A stretch of DNA of 64,000 nt from Actinobacillus seminis (GTDB lineage Bacteria; Pseudomonadota; Gammaproteobacteria; Enterobacterales; Pasteurellaceae): positions 1 to 64,000 of the forward strand of contig NZ_NLFK01000001.1 in NCBI RefSeq assembly GCF_002263215.1, written 5' to 3'. The notes below the pieces were generated by a model. The model ran no database searches. It worked only from the letters and a program-made list of their open reading frames with translations, and had not been told where the DNA came from. Position numbers and translations under genes: made by a program. Positions 16,985 through 25,600 of this stretch are shown here, one piece after another (within the stretch, counting starts at the first letter, position 1; each line of letters starts with the position of its first letter).

Positions 16985-17470
16985 ATGTCTACTCAAAATT
17001 CACAACAAGTGAAATATTTCAATCTTCACACAACAGGCTTAGGTTATTTAAACAATATTCGTTTAGTTGAGCCGAAAAAAGGAACACCTTTTCAAAAAGG
17101 AAAACCTTTCTACTCTTGCGATATTGCCGCATTAGTAGGAGATTCTTCTCAGCCTGAATACCGTTTTTTCAACTGTAATGTTGCCGGGAAAGATACGGAA
17201 AATCTGGTTAAACGTTGTCAAGATGCTGTAAATGCTAACAAAAAAGTCCTGATTGCATTTGTGATGTCAGACCTTCGGTTTGATACTTTTACCTATCAAA
17301 AAGAGGGGAAAAATCACAAGAAAGGCGATACAGGCGTGGCATTGAAAGGTCGCTTGATTAACATCAAGATGATTAAAATTGATGGTGAGCTCAAATATAC
17401 CAGCCCTACTGAAGCAAAGACAGAAAATGTTGAAAATGCCGAAGTAGAATTAGCCACACCAAACGCTTAA
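16985..17470 (+). CDS. DUF3577 (STY4534-like) ICE protein
   Basis: 161 residues. The pattern KYFNLHTTGLGYLNNIRLVEPKKGTPF followed by FYSCDIAALVGD and YRFFNCNVAG matches the DUF3577/STY4534 family, common in SPI-7 and PFGI-1-like elements. The protein looks beta-rich, perhaps OB-fold-like, with an acidic C-terminal tail. I start it at 16985, behind AGGAGAAACATT, rather than at 16943, which lies in the leader. It is the first gene of the accessory operon. Function unknown. Confidence 0.8.
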   Translation: MSTQNSQQVKYFNLHTTGLGYLNNIRLVEPKKGTPFQKGKPFYSCDIAALVGDSSQPEYRFFNCNVAGKDTENLVKRCQDAVNANKKVLIAFVMSDLRFDTFTYQKEGKNHKKGDTGVALKGRLINIKMIKIDGELKYTSPTEAKTENVENAEVELATPNA

Positions 17471-17480
17471 TCATTACACT

Positions 17481-17550
17481 CAACGGAAAGACTGGCACGT
17501 TTGTCAGCCTTTTTCTTTATCCTCATTTTTCTTTTTAGCAGGAGAATACA
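17481..17550 (+). promoter_or_regulatory. Terminator-like leader before the 17551 gene
   Basis: An imperfect hairpin AAAGACTGGC...GTCAGCCTTT ends in a T-run, followed by pyrimidine-rich DNA and AGCAGGAGAATACA before the ATG. It is similar in position to the repeated leaders but not clearly of the same sequence family. Confidence 0.5.
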
Positions 17551-17949
17551 ATGAAAAAAGGTATTTATGTTAACGGAAAACCTGTCTTCACTCAGATTGC
17601 TCACGGCAATGTGAAAAATATGGTTGCCTCATCACAAACTATTTCAATAGAGAATGGACAAGTGTCAATTCAAGCCCCACAGATTAGCATTGATGGTCAG
17701 GTGATTGTGCTTGAAAAGGCACCCGTCTTACACATTGAAGTCTTTGGCAATGTAAATCACATTGATGCAGGCAATGTCACTGATATTGCGGTAACAGGTA
17801 ATGTCGAACGCATTGAAACGGTCAATGGTGATGTGTCGATACACGGCGATGTGTCAGGTAGTGTTAAAACCGTGAATGGTGATGTACAAGCACAACGGAT
17901 ACAGGGGGCAGTTAATACGGTTTCAGGTGATATTTATCGCGATGATTAA
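17551..17949 (+). CDS. Predicted parallel beta-helix (bactofilin/DUF4097-like) protein
   Basis: 132 residues of short repeats with Asn, Gly and Val spacing: FGNVNHIDAGNVTDIAVTGNVERIETVNGDVSIHGDVSG and so on. The pattern (G-N/D-V-x-x-I) is that of a parallel beta-helix such as bactofilins or DUF4097 adhesin-like domains. No signal peptide or membrane segment is seen, so it is probably cytoplasmic and could polymerise. A good AGGAG stands before the ATG. The role in the ICE is unknown. Confidence 0.7.
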   Translation: MKKGIYVNGKPVFTQIAHGNVKNMVASSQTISIENGQVSIQAPQISIDGQVIVLEKAPVLHIEVFGNVNHIDAGNVTDIAVTGNVERIETVNGDVSIHGDVSGSVKTVNGDVQAQRIQGAVNTVSGDIYRDD

Positions 17950-17979
17950 TCGTTGATTGTCTGTTTTAACATTCACTCA

Positions 17980-18046
17980 ACCCCACATAGGGAATGATGT
18001 CCCTTGTGGTGTCATTCCCTTAATTTTATGAAAGGTGGTGAACAAT
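17980..18046 (+). promoter_or_regulatory. Structured leader 2
   Basis: GGGAATGA (17990-17997) pairs with TCATTCCC (18012-18019), followed by a T-rich stretch. The alternative upstream stem CCACA..AGGGA/TCCCTTGTGG is also possible. The segment near the ribosome-binding site does not match as well as in other copies. Confidence 0.6.
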
Positions 18047-18301
18047 ATGATTCACAAATTTTTTAACAAAATTCCAGCGAAAACGTTGCAATATATTGCG
18101 GAGGATTTTCGTAAAGCGGGAACCATCGCCGGTGTTGGATTAATTGGTTTTGTCTTAGCTAAAGATAATATTGATGAAATAGAGGCTTTCGTACTCTTAA
18201 CTGTCGGTATTACCTTTTGGCTATTGGGGTTGCTTCTCAATTATGTGGCAGATATAATCTCAAAAAAGACACATAAATCAGTTAAACGCACCACGAAGTA
18301 A
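18047..18301 (+). CDS. Small membrane protein, first gene of TM pair 1
   Basis: 84 residues with an amphipathic N-terminus (FRKAGTIAGVGLIGFVLAKDNI) and a membrane helix (AFVLLTVGITFWLLGLLLNYV). It is paralogous to the genes at 47984 and 51113: all have a (D/E)(D/L)x(R/A)K(A/S) motif, then a hydrophobic stretch, then a second one. The ATG at 18047 has AAAGGTGG upstream. It is followed 19 bp later by a second tiny membrane gene, as in the other two pairs. Function unknown. Confidence 0.75.
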   Translation: MIHKFFNKIPAKTLQYIAEDFRKAGTIAGVGLIGFVLAKDNIDEIEAFVLLTVGITFWLLGLLLNYVADIISKKTHKSVKRTTK

Positions 18302-18320
18302 CGTCATTAAGGAGGCTTGT

Positions 18321-18458
18321 ATGAACTGGTGGTTATTAGGGGTGTCAAGTGTTTTAGTCCTAGTGGCAGGCACTTTTACCGCTTTGGTATATTGGGCGAA
18401 TTGGGAGCTGATTTCCGGAAAAAACGTGAAAGCAGATAAACAAGCCAAACCCCGTTAA
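18321..18458 (+). CDS. Tiny single-pass membrane protein, second gene of TM pair 1
   Basis: 45 residues (MNWWLLGVSSVLVLVAGTF...). One membrane helix is followed by YWANWELISG and a basic tail. It is paralogous to the 55-residue product at 48226 (MNWALFFMLSSFTLLVGTF... YWASWDEI). AAGGAGG stands 8 nt before the ATG. It always follows a gene of the 18047 family, so the two products may form one complex. No family name is known to me. Confidence 0.75.
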   Translation: MNWWLLGVSSVLVLVAGTFTALVYWANWELISGKNVKADKQAKPR

Positions 18459-18508
18459 CTCTTCACATTAAATCCGCCTATTTTTGAATAGGTCGATTTC
18501 AATTTATA

Positions 18509-18570
18509 CCCATAGGGGAATATTTTCCCTTGTGGGGCAGATATTCCCCGTTTTATTAGGAGAATATCTT
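18509..18570 (+). promoter_or_regulatory. Structured attenuator-like leader 3 (before DUF3560 gene)
   Basis: GGGGAATAT (18515-18523) pairs perfectly with ATATTCCCC (18541-18549), followed by TTTT. The same 3' arm, as GATATTC (18540-18546), can instead pair with GAATATC (18562-18568) next to the ribosome-binding site. The variable letters AATAT are carried by all three segments. Confidence 0.8.
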
Positions 18571-19218
18571 ATGTCACTTAACACTTATGCAAAATTTGTC
18601 CCAAACGTGTTTTTGGCGAAATGTCCCGAACCTCATCAACGAGGGGATATTGTCACACTAACCAGTAAATATGGGAAAGAAACGGAAGTAGAAATCTACA
18701 ACCTTGTGAAGCAACAAGATGACTTCTATTTTTATTCTTTCGTGCGTTGCGATGGCGTAAATCATCAGACATATGCACTTAAAAAAGCAGCACATTATCA
18801 AACGGTGGCAGATAATGCACAAACGCGTAGCGAAAAGTATTGTGAAGCAGCAAATGAAGGACGTGAGTTTTTACGCTTAGGTGAACCTATTAAAGTGGGA
18901 CATCATAGCGAAAGACGACACCGTGCTTTAATTGAACGCAATGCCGGACGTATGGATAAAGCCGTCGAAGAAATGCGAAAAGCCGAGCAATATGAGGACA
19001 AAATCCCTTATTGGCTAGAGCGTTCAGAAGTTATCGATTTATCTATGCCGGAAAGTCTTGCATATTTTCAGTTTGAATTGGCTAAAGCCAAGGAAAACCA
19101 TCAAGATTTGAAGGATAATCCGGATAAACGTCTGTGTAGCTATTCACTCACTTACGCCAAGAAAAAAGTCAATGAATTGGCAAAAAAAGTGGAATTAGCG
19201 ACATTACTTTGGGCTTAA
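18571..19218 (+). CDS. DUF3560-domain protein
   Basis: 215 residues. The central block GHHSERRHRALIERNAGRMDKAVEEM is the hallmark of DUF3560, a family found on plasmids and ICEs next to antirestriction and SSB genes. The N-terminal part has a small beta domain (GDIVTLTSKYGKETEVEIYNLV), and the C-terminal part is helical. The start is at 18571, behind AGGAGAATATCTT. The biochemical role is unknown. It is under its own structured leader. Confidence 0.8.
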   Translation: MSLNTYAKFVPNVFLAKCPEPHQRGDIVTLTSKYGKETEVEIYNLVKQQDDFYFYSFVRCDGVNHQTYALKKAAHYQTVADNAQTRSEKYCEAANEGREFLRLGEPIKVGHHSERRHRALIERNAGRMDKAVEEMRKAEQYEDKIPYWLERSEVIDLSMPESLAYFQFELAKAKENHQDLKDNPDKRLCSYSLTYAKKKVNELAKKVELATLLWA

Positions 19219-19284
19219 TTTATCTAAAAATCTAAAAAGTGTGTTGCAATAGCACCGCACTTTATTTACCCATACACTATCTTA

Positions 19285-19348
19285 ACCCTAGAGGGAAATA
19301 CTTTCCTTTAGGGGTATTTCTCTCTGATTGATTCTTAGGAGAAATACA
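19285..19348 (+). promoter_or_regulatory. Structured attenuator-like leader 4
   Basis: GGGAAATAC (19293-19301) can pair with GTATTTCTC (19314-19322), and that segment is also fully complementary to GAGAAATAC (19339-19347) overlapping the Shine-Dalgarno region. The variable letters are AAATAC. Confidence 0.78.
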
Positions 19349-19715
19349 ATGTACTACAACAGAACCTATAGCATTGTACCCCCAACTTTATATTGACGGG
19401 GTGAGTGAAGATTTAGCAGGTTGGGAAGAGATTCTCTTTCATTTTAATGTCAGTGTCGAAGATAACGAGGTTTGGGCGGTTGCACGATGTTGTGAGGAAA
19501 TTCCTCACCTGGGTAACATTTACCAAAGCCTTGTTCTTGATAGGTTGGAAAGTCTGTTCTTTGAGCAGCTTGATTTAGACGAAGATGACGAACACATTGA
19601 TGTTTCTACCTTTGTAAATGACCTTGATAGCCATTTTTGTATTGACGGAGACGCCATAACTACACTTGATGAATTTATGGCAAAAGTGGAAGAAATCAAA
19701 TCCATATTACATTAA
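19349..19715 (+). pseudogene. Acidic small protein gene, frameshifted in a C5 tract
   Basis: The ATG at 19349 follows AGGAGAAATACA. It reads MYYNRTYSIVP, then leaves frame at the five-C run 19379-19383. With one C fewer it continues as QLYIDGVSEDLAGWEEILFHF to the stop at 19715, giving 121 residues. The product is very acidic (LDLDEDDEHIDVSTF) and could mimic DNA, like ArdA-type antirestriction proteins, but I do not see clear family motifs. The frameshift may be a sequencing error. Confidence 0.6.
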
Positions 19716-19747
19716 CGTCCCGGTATGGCGAATGTTCGTCGTACTAT

Positions 19748-19816
19748 ATCCCATAAGGGAAACTTTCCCTATGGGAGGTTTTCCTTGAAATTTTGAATAA
19801 AAATTGAGGTAAACTT
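19748..19816 (+). promoter_or_regulatory. Structured attenuator-like leader 5
   Basis: CCCATAAGGGAAA (from 19751) pairs with TTTCCCTATGGG, and the following GGTTTTCC can pair with GAGGTAAAC near the start codon. The geometry is the same as in the other leaders, with a weaker terminator. Confidence 0.6.
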
Positions 19817-20059
19817 ATGCACAATGAAAATGAATATTCACTTAAGTTATTACGAGGAATATTTTTTGTTTTAGTCGTTATTGCTCTTTCACTATTCGTT
19901 AAGTTGATATATGAGAAAGTGACAGGTGAGGCGATTTTTTCTCATTCAAAAATACAAGAAATTTGTATTGATGATGTTACTTACTTAAGGATAAAAAATG
20001 AGGTTTTAACAGTAAAAGTTGACACTAAAGGTAATCCTGTTATATGTAAGCAAAATTAA
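19817..20059 (+). CDS. Small single-pass membrane protein
   Basis: 80 residues. One N-terminal membrane helix (LLRGIFFVLVVIALSLFVKLIY) is followed by a soluble tail with two Cys. GAGGTAAACTT precedes the ATG. It is the last gene of the first accessory operon before a strong terminator. It is not recognised beyond the topology. Confidence 0.65.
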   Translation: MHNENEYSLKLLRGIFFVLVVIALSLFVKLIYEKVTGEAIFSHSKIQEICIDDVTYLRIKNEVLTVKVDTKGNPVICKQN

Positions 20060-20065
20060 CTCACG

Positions 20066-20098
20066 AACCCGTTTATTATGTAATAAACGGGTTTTTTA
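20066..20098 (+). terminator. Intrinsic terminator of the first accessory operon
   Basis: AACCCGTTTATT (20066-20077) pairs with AATAAACGGGTT (20082-20093) around a 4-nt loop, followed by T residues. Confidence 0.92.
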
Positions 20099-20227
20099 TC
20101 GTCATTTTTGAGTGCTTTTTGTTATTTCTCTTATTTTAACTATTGGCAAAAATGAATTTCTGATTTGTTTAACAAAATTCTCCCGTATAGTAAAAGATTG
20201 TTATCACCGTTATTGAGGAGCACTACC

Positions 20228-20674
20228 GTGGAAATTTTGTTTCGTCATCACGATGACTTATTTAGTTTATCTTTAAAAGAGATGATAGAAAGCCTCATTT
20301 GGTTAAAAGATAAAGGATTTACCCCTAATATTCCTGACCAATGGATTAAACAAGTTGTTTGTGCTATTGAGTCCTCTCCACATCAACCTTACCTCTATTC
20401 ACCTTGGTATGCACGTATTGATCCTACTCATCATATCACCTTTCAATGCAATTATTGTGATGAAAATTTTGCTTTTCTGATACAGAAAAAATACTTTGAT
20501 CTAACCTCAGTTTCCCCTCAAAAAACGGTTTCCCGTTTTACGTTTCCTATTACCCTGTTTTTGGATACCTTCAAAAAATTAGAAATTGGAGGGAAAATTC
20601 CTACGCTACCCATAAATTTTTGGTTAAGATTAGCGGGGCGTTATGCAGATTTTGACTATTGGTATCAACACTAA
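20228..20674 (+). CDS. Hypothetical protein related to the 13362 gene product
   Basis: 148 residues from a GTG at 20228 that has GAGGAG upstream; a TTG at 20165 is the longer alternative. It shares LFSLSLKEMIESLIWLKDKGFTPNIPDQWIKQVV with the smaller protein at 13362-13613, and has a CNYC pair. No domain name is known to me. It stands alone between the accessory operon and the pilL-led mating operon. Confidence 0.6.
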   Translation: MEILFRHHDDLFSLSLKEMIESLIWLKDKGFTPNIPDQWIKQVVCAIESSPHQPYLYSPWYARIDPTHHITFQCNYCDENFAFLIQKKYFDLTSVSPQKTVSRFTFPITLFLDTFKKLEIGGKIPTLPINFWLRLAGRYADFDYWYQH

Positions 20675-20781
20675 GCCGATCATCGCTTTTTATTTCTATT
20701 GCCATAATAAAAAATTATTCCACTTCAAGATTATCTTCTCCATAGTAATACGAACGTTAATTGCTACCTTGGGGAAGAAAA

Positions 20782-21410
20782 ATGAAAAAAATAATCGCTA
20801 GTGTGCTTTGCCTTGCCTTAATCGGATGTGTTCAACATCCGAAAAAAGAGACAGTATCCAACGTGGAAACCCATCCATTGCCGGCAGCCGGCTCTGTCTC
20901 TGAAAGCATTAAGTCATCGCCGGTTATCACAGAACAAACTATTGTGCCGGATATTTATCAGTATGCTGATGAGCCTGAGCCGGTAACCCAAATTGTGCGT
21001 CAGGGGCGTTATACACTCGTCAATACCTCTCCGGAGGAGGGGCAAAAATATTTATTGGAGCAGATGGTTACGGTAAATATGCTACCAAAGAAAAAAGATC
21101 CAATGTGGTAACGGTTGAACAGGGTTTAACTCGTACCTTGTCAGGAACAGGATTACGTCTTTGTGCAGGCTCTCATTTTAATCAAACCGCATCACTCTTT
21201 TCGCTGCCACTCCCTAAAATCCATCATCAATTTGGACCAATTAAGTTGCGTGAAGCACTACAAATGCTTGCGGGCCCAGCCTATTATGTGACGTTAAATG
21301 ATATTACCCGTACAGTGTGTTTTAAAACTCGCGAAAAACCACTTGAAACGGATAAAAAACGTATTGAGATTATTTCAACCACAACGCAAACCGAGGTGGT
21401 TGATGAATAA
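20782..21410 (+). pseudogene. pilL: PilL-like ICE lipoprotein, frameshifted in an A6 tract
   Basis: PilL of PFGI-1-type elements is the first gene of the mating cluster. The first frame (from the ATG at 20782 to 21111) has a lipoprotein signal (CLALIGC) and the QGRYTLVNTSPEEGQKYLLEQMVTV motif. The second frame (to 21410) carries GTGLRLCAG, PLPKIHHQFGPIKLREALQMLAGPAYYV and ITRTVCF, the conserved C-terminal half. They join into about 209 residues if one A is added to the run 21091-21096. An error in the sequence is as likely as inactivation. The last codons overlap the next gene's start. Confidence 0.78.
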
Positions 21411-22152
21411 ATTTATTAAGTTATCCCTTTTATCATTTTTAGTGGTAAGCAGTATGGCGAAGGCGGATCCAACACAAAGTAACCGATTGCTTTATGAGAC
21501 CGCCAATCGTACCTTATCGACTGAAAAAAGCCTTGATGTTAAATCACTCAATCAAACAGAGTTGAGTCAAAAAGCCCAAGAATGGGGACTGACCACTGAA
21601 GAATGGCAACGTTACCTTGAATTACAAAAAGGGGAACGTGGAATATGGTCGCCAAATCTTGACCCGTTAACGACTTTGGGTATTGAAGCTAAAACAGAGG
21701 AAGAACGTACCCGATATGCCGAGCTCTTAGCCCGTAAAATGTATGAACGTGTTGAGCGGGAACTTGCATTCCAACGTGCTTATGACAAAGCCTTTGCCAA
21801 ACTTTATCCTAATGAATTGCCTTTTGAGGTTGAACCGCATATTTCTCAATCTGCCGGACGGGTGATTTATTTTACCCGTTTAGATAATTGTGCTAAGTGC
21901 GAAGCCGATATAAGTCGTATCCTCACCCATGTCGATAAAAATACGCCTGTTGATATTTATGTTGTCGGTAGCAACAATGACAAAGCCATTCGAGAGTGGG
22001 CGAGAAAGCATCACATTGATCCGATTAAAGTGAAAAAACAGTTAATCACCTTAAATCACGATACGGGCTATTGGTTGCAGTATGCGAAAGGCAAAATGCC
22101 CGCAGCGTTCCAAATTCAACAGGATGGACAATGGCAATCACTCGTTTATTAG
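21403..22152 (+). CDS. TIGR03759-like ICE mating protein (exported)
   Basis: 249 residues with a signal peptide (MNKFIKLSLLSFLVVSSMAKA). It carries the family's WGLTTEEWQRYLELQKGERGIWSPNLDPLTTLGIEA block, and a C-terminal thioredoxin-like part with CAKC. It is periplasmic and conserved in GI-type mating clusters between pilL and the transglycosylase. The start at 21403 overlaps the pilL stop by 8 bp. The CxxC suggests disulfide chemistry, which is an inference. Confidence 0.85.
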   Translation: MNKFIKLSLLSFLVVSSMAKADPTQSNRLLYETANRTLSTEKSLDVKSLNQTELSQKAQEWGLTTEEWQRYLELQKGERGIWSPNLDPLTTLGIEAKTEEERTRYAELLARKMYERVERELAFQRAYDKAFAKLYPNELPFEVEPHISQSAGRVIYFTRLDNCAKCEADISRILTHVDKNTPVDIYVVGSNNDKAIREWARKHHIDPIKVKKQLITLNHDTGYWLQYAKGKMPAAFQIQQDGQWQSLVY

Positions 22153-22841
22153 CAGCTGTTGTTCTATTGAATGCCTGTATAGTTTCGGCACAGGCGTTTA
22201 GCTTTGGTCAAGACATCGATCAAGATATTCATAATGCGGCACGACATTATCAAGTGAGTGAGGAGATGTTAAGAGGTTTGGTGAAGATGGAAGATGGCTG
22301 GTATGGGAAACGTTCACCAACAGGAGCATTAGGTGTTGGACAATTTACGCAAAAAACCTGGAATTGGTTAGCACAAACCCTACGGGGAAAAGCCTTAGGG
22401 ATGCAATTAATTACGCCCTCAAATCGTGGCACAAAATCCGATCCGCGACATCATCACCGCACAAACATTCATGCGACAGCCTTATTAGCCCGTTGGCATT
22501 TAGAACAGTTTGCACTCCGAGGCATTAAGCCAACGGATGAACATCTCTATCTTGCCCATAACATTGGTTTGGAGGGATTGTATCGTGCATTATTGGGGCG
22601 TGCGAATACTGAAGATATTCGCAATATGCGTCGCAATGGTATGCGTCATGGTATGTCGGTTGCACAATTTCTCGCTTATCAAGGACAGCGTTATCAACGA
22701 CATAAACAAATCGCCAATAACCTAATCCATTTAAATGAACAAAACTATACTTGGGTTACACCTAAAAGTGCGGTGAAAAATCAAGCTGTTTTTTGGATTG
22801 AACCACAAAACACAACGCTTGTTTGGATTGAACCAAAGTAA
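22131..22841 (+). CDS. SLT-family lytic transglycosylase of the mating apparatus
   Basis: 236 residues: signal peptide (MAITRLLAAVVLLNACIVSAQA), then a lysozyme-like domain with LRGLVKMEDGWYGKRSPTGALGVGQFTQKTWNWLA. This contains the catalytic Glu (MED) and the GALGVGQF motif of SLT enzymes. It would open the peptidoglycan locally for assembly of the conjugation channel. It overlaps the preceding gene by 22 bp in another frame, so coupled translation is likely. Confidence 0.88.
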   Translation: MAITRLLAAVVLLNACIVSAQAFSFGQDIDQDIHNAARHYQVSEEMLRGLVKMEDGWYGKRSPTGALGVGQFTQKTWNWLAQTLRGKALGMQLITPSNRGTKSDPRHHHRTNIHATALLARWHLEQFALRGIKPTDEHLYLAHNIGLEGLYRALLGRANTEDIRNMRRNGMRHGMSVAQFLAYQGQRYQRHKQIANNLIHLNEQNYTWVTPKSAVKNQAVFWIEPQNTTLVWIEPK

Positions 22842-22856
22842 ATGAGGAGAAAATAA

Positions 22857-23369
22857 ATGAACCGATTTCGTTTGATCATGCTGGGCATGATATTTGTTTT
22901 GGGTGCGAGTATCGTTTCAGCAGAGCTGCCCGTCATTGCCGATTTAGGCGGTGAAAGTGCGGTGCGTTTTTATGAGGGAATTCAGCCTGAAGTTGATGAA
23001 AGTGCTGCCAACTTCCCAAATGCCATTCCTGATATGATTACCGAAGCAGATATGCTTCCTGTGGTATCTCATCGTTTAACTCCCGGTCAAGTCAATCCTG
23101 TTACCCTTGATCTTACCGGAATGTCACCGCTTTTTTTGGTCGGAGTCGATAACTTATCTCGTCAATGGCTTAAACAACATTATGACGTATTATTAGCCAA
23201 TCAAGCGGTGGGGTTAGTAGTGAATGTGACAACCCTTGAGGAATTGGTCGGGCTACGCCAACTTGCTCCGAATTTACCATTATTACCAACCGCTGCGGAC
23301 GATTTAAGTCGTCGTTTGAAACTGAATCATTATCCCGCACTGATCACTGAAACAGGAATATCACAATAA
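22857..23369 (+). CDS. TIGR03765 (PFL_4695)-like ICE protein
   Basis: 170 residues with an N-terminal signal (MLGMIFVLGASIVSA). The pattern VSHRLTPGQVNP, PLFLVGVDNLSRQWL and LPLLPTAADDLSRRLKLNHYPALIT matches the PFL_4695 family, always encoded directly before the coupling protein. Its function is unknown and it is probably periplasmic. ATGAGGAGAAAATAA precedes the start, and the stop overlaps the traD start by one base. Confidence 0.85.
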   Translation: MNRFRLIMLGMIFVLGASIVSAELPVIADLGGESAVRFYEGIQPEVDESAANFPNAIPDMITEADMLPVVSHRLTPGQVNPVTLDLTGMSPLFLVGVDNLSRQWLKQHYDVLLANQAVGLVVNVTTLEELVGLRQLAPNLPLLPTAADDLSRRLKLNHYPALITETGISQ

Positions 23370-25600
23370 TGGCATCAAAGTATTTATTAGAAGGGTTACT
23401 GCGTCCACCTGTGGAATTTTATCCTGCTGCAGCTCACGCCGCCTGTGCCTATATTTGTGCGCTCGCACCTTGGTCGCTTGCTTTAAACCCAATGATTGGC
23501 TATGGTCTTGCAGCGGGTTTTGGTGGGATAAGCTATCTGCGTTTTCGCCAAGGTTGGCGTATTGTACGTTATCATCGTAATTTAAAGCGTCTGCCTCATT
23601 ATGCCCTAACCAGCTGTCAAATTCCGGTAAATAAAAAATTCTTATTTTTAGGTCGCGGATTTGAATGGCAACCGGAACACACCCAGCGGCTCTATGATTG
23701 TTTTTCCGCCGATGGCAAAAAATACTTACGTCCCTCTAAGCTATTTAATATGGCAAGAGAGTATGAAAAACATCACGAAAATCTAATTACTAAGTTAACA
23801 ACATCAGATTCACGCTTTAATCCGGTAAGACCCTTACCGCCGGTTGAGGGTATTCCTGCGATTCACGGCATTGAGTTAAATGAAATTGATGTTATGCAAC
23901 CACTCAATTCAAGAGGTGGGCATACCGCTGTTTTTGGCACAACGGGAGTAGGTAAAACCCGTTTTGCCGAGGTGTTAGTGACACAAGATATTCATCGAGG
24001 TAAAATGCAAGCAGATCGCGAAGTTGTGGTCTTCTTCGACCCGAAAGGCGACCCGGATATGTTAAAACGGATGTATGCAGAGGCGAAACGTGCAGGACGC
24101 GATAAGGAGTTTTATATGTTTCATCTCGGTTATCCTGAAAAGTCGGCACGCTATAACCCCATTGGTCGCTTTGGGCGAGTTTCAGAGGTCGCCGGAAGAA
24201 TTTCAGGACAATTAAGTGGAGCGGGAAATTCAGCCGCATTTAAAGAATTTGCTTGGCGTTTTGTGAATATTGTCGCAAGAGCATTGGTTGAAATGGGCGA
24301 ACGTCCCAATTATTCGCAAATTTCTCGTTTTGTACAAAATATTGATTCCCTTTTTCTGAATTACGCCAAAACCTATTTTGATGCTCGGGATACCGCACTT
24401 TGGCCACAGCTATTAACCATTGCTGCAGGCGTTGATGTAAAAAATTTATCCTTTGGTATGAAAGACCGTCCGCTGATTTGGGTGATTAATCAATATATTT
24501 TAGAAAATAAAATTTTCGATCCCGTCTTGGAGGGGTTGGCGACAGCAGTGCGTTATGATAAAACTTATTTTGATAAAATTGTGGCGTCGTTATTACCGCT
24601 CTTGGAAAAATTGACGACAGGGAAAATCGAAGAGTTACTATCACCAAATTATTCAGATGTGAATGATGAACGACCGATTTTTGATTGGGAAGAGGTGATT
24701 CGTAAACGGGGCATTGTCTATGTGGGGCTGGATGCCCTATCGGATGCAACCGTTGCTGCAGCGGTTGGGAATAGTATGTTTGCCGATCTCGTGTCTATGG
24801 CAGGACATATCTATAAACACGGAGTAGATGAAGGGTTGCCGGAGGCATTTAAAAGTCAGTCAAAGTCGGTTAAAATCAATTTACATTGTGACGAATTTAA
24901 CGAGTTGATGGGTGATGAATTCATTCCGTTGATTAATAAGGGGCGAGGAGCCGGAATGCAGGTCACGGCTTATACTCAAACCATTGCTGATATTGAAGCT
25001 CGTCTTGGCAATCGGGCTAAGGCGGAACAGACTATCGGTAACTTTAATACGTTAATCATGTTTCGGGTAAAATCACCGGCAACGGCGAAACTATTAACCG
25101 ATCAACTGCATAAAGTGACGATTTTACAAAGCATGGTGACCTCCAGTTTCACTGATTCCAGCAATCCGGATGACGACAAAGCCTTTACCTCAAATACCGG
25201 GGAACGCATCTCGCAAAAAGAAGTGCCGTTGCTCGATGTGGCGAATATCACCAATTTGCCGAAAGGACAGGCCTTTATCTTGATGAACGGGAGTACCTTA
25301 TATAAGGTAAGAATGCCGTTACCTGCTATTGATGAGGAAGATTTGATACCGCCGTCAATGCAGGCGTTACTGGATAATATGCAAAAAAATTATCACGTTA
25401 CCGTGAATTGGTGGGAGCCGGCATTTAAAGACTATACGCCGTCAAAGGATATTGCCGATTCATTTGAAAATATGGTGACAGAGGAAAAAATGGCAAAAGC
25501 CGATTTAGATTGGGGTACTGATATTGATCTGCCTGAAGATGATGAAGCCGAGCCGATAAGTCAAGCCGATACGGATGAACAGGATATGGAGGAAGAATGA
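23369..25600 (+). CDS. traD: TraD-type type IV coupling protein
   Basis: 743 residues. The N-terminal hydrophobic segment (about 20-60) is followed by the ATPase domain with Walker A FGTTGVGKTR near residue 190, Walker B-like VVVFFDPKGD, and KINLHCDEFNELMGDEF. This is the hexameric motor that delivers the relaxosome to the channel at the inner membrane. The C-terminal 40 residues are acidic. The length agrees with ICE TraD proteins of the SXT/PFGI-1 group. It starts directly at the end of the preceding gene. Confidence 0.95.
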   Translation: MASKYLLEGLLRPPVEFYPAAAHAACAYICALAPWSLALNPMIGYGLAAGFGGISYLRFRQGWRIVRYHRNLKRLPHYALTSCQIPVNKKFLFLGRGFEWQPEHTQRLYDCFSADGKKYLRPSKLFNMAREYEKHHENLITKLTTSDSRFNPVRPLPPVEGIPAIHGIELNEIDVMQPLNSRGGHTAVFGTTGVGKTRFAEVLVTQDIHRGKMQADREVVVFFDPKGDPDMLKRMYAEAKRAGRDKEFYMFHLGYPEKSARYNPIGRFGRVSEVAGRISGQLSGAGNSAAFKEFAWRFVNIVARALVEMGERPNYSQISRFVQNIDSLFLNYAKTYFDARDTALWPQLLTIAAGVDVKNLSFGMKDRPLIWVINQYILENKIFDPVLEGLATAVRYDKTYFDKIVASLLPLLEKLTTGKIEELLSPNYSDVNDERPIFDWEEVIRKRGIVYVGLDALSDATVAAAVGNSMFADLVSMAGHIYKHGVDEGLPEAFKSQSKSVKINLHCDEFNELMGDEFIPLINKGRGAGMQVTAYTQTIADIEARLGNRAKAEQTIGNFNTLIMFRVKSPATAKLLTDQLHKVTILQSMVTSSFTDSSNPDDDKAFTSNTGERISQKEVPLLDVANITNLPKGQAFILMNGSTLYKVRMPLPAIDEEDLIPPSMQALLDNMQKNYHVTVNWWEPAFKDYTPSKDIADSFENMVTEEKMAKADLDWGTDIDLPEDDEAEPISQADTDEQDMEEE

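Noticed and set aside
20761-21410. Two separate small genes at 20782 and 21105
   Set aside because: Together they make one PilL-like protein with motifs in the expected order; a single missing A in an A-run explains the split.
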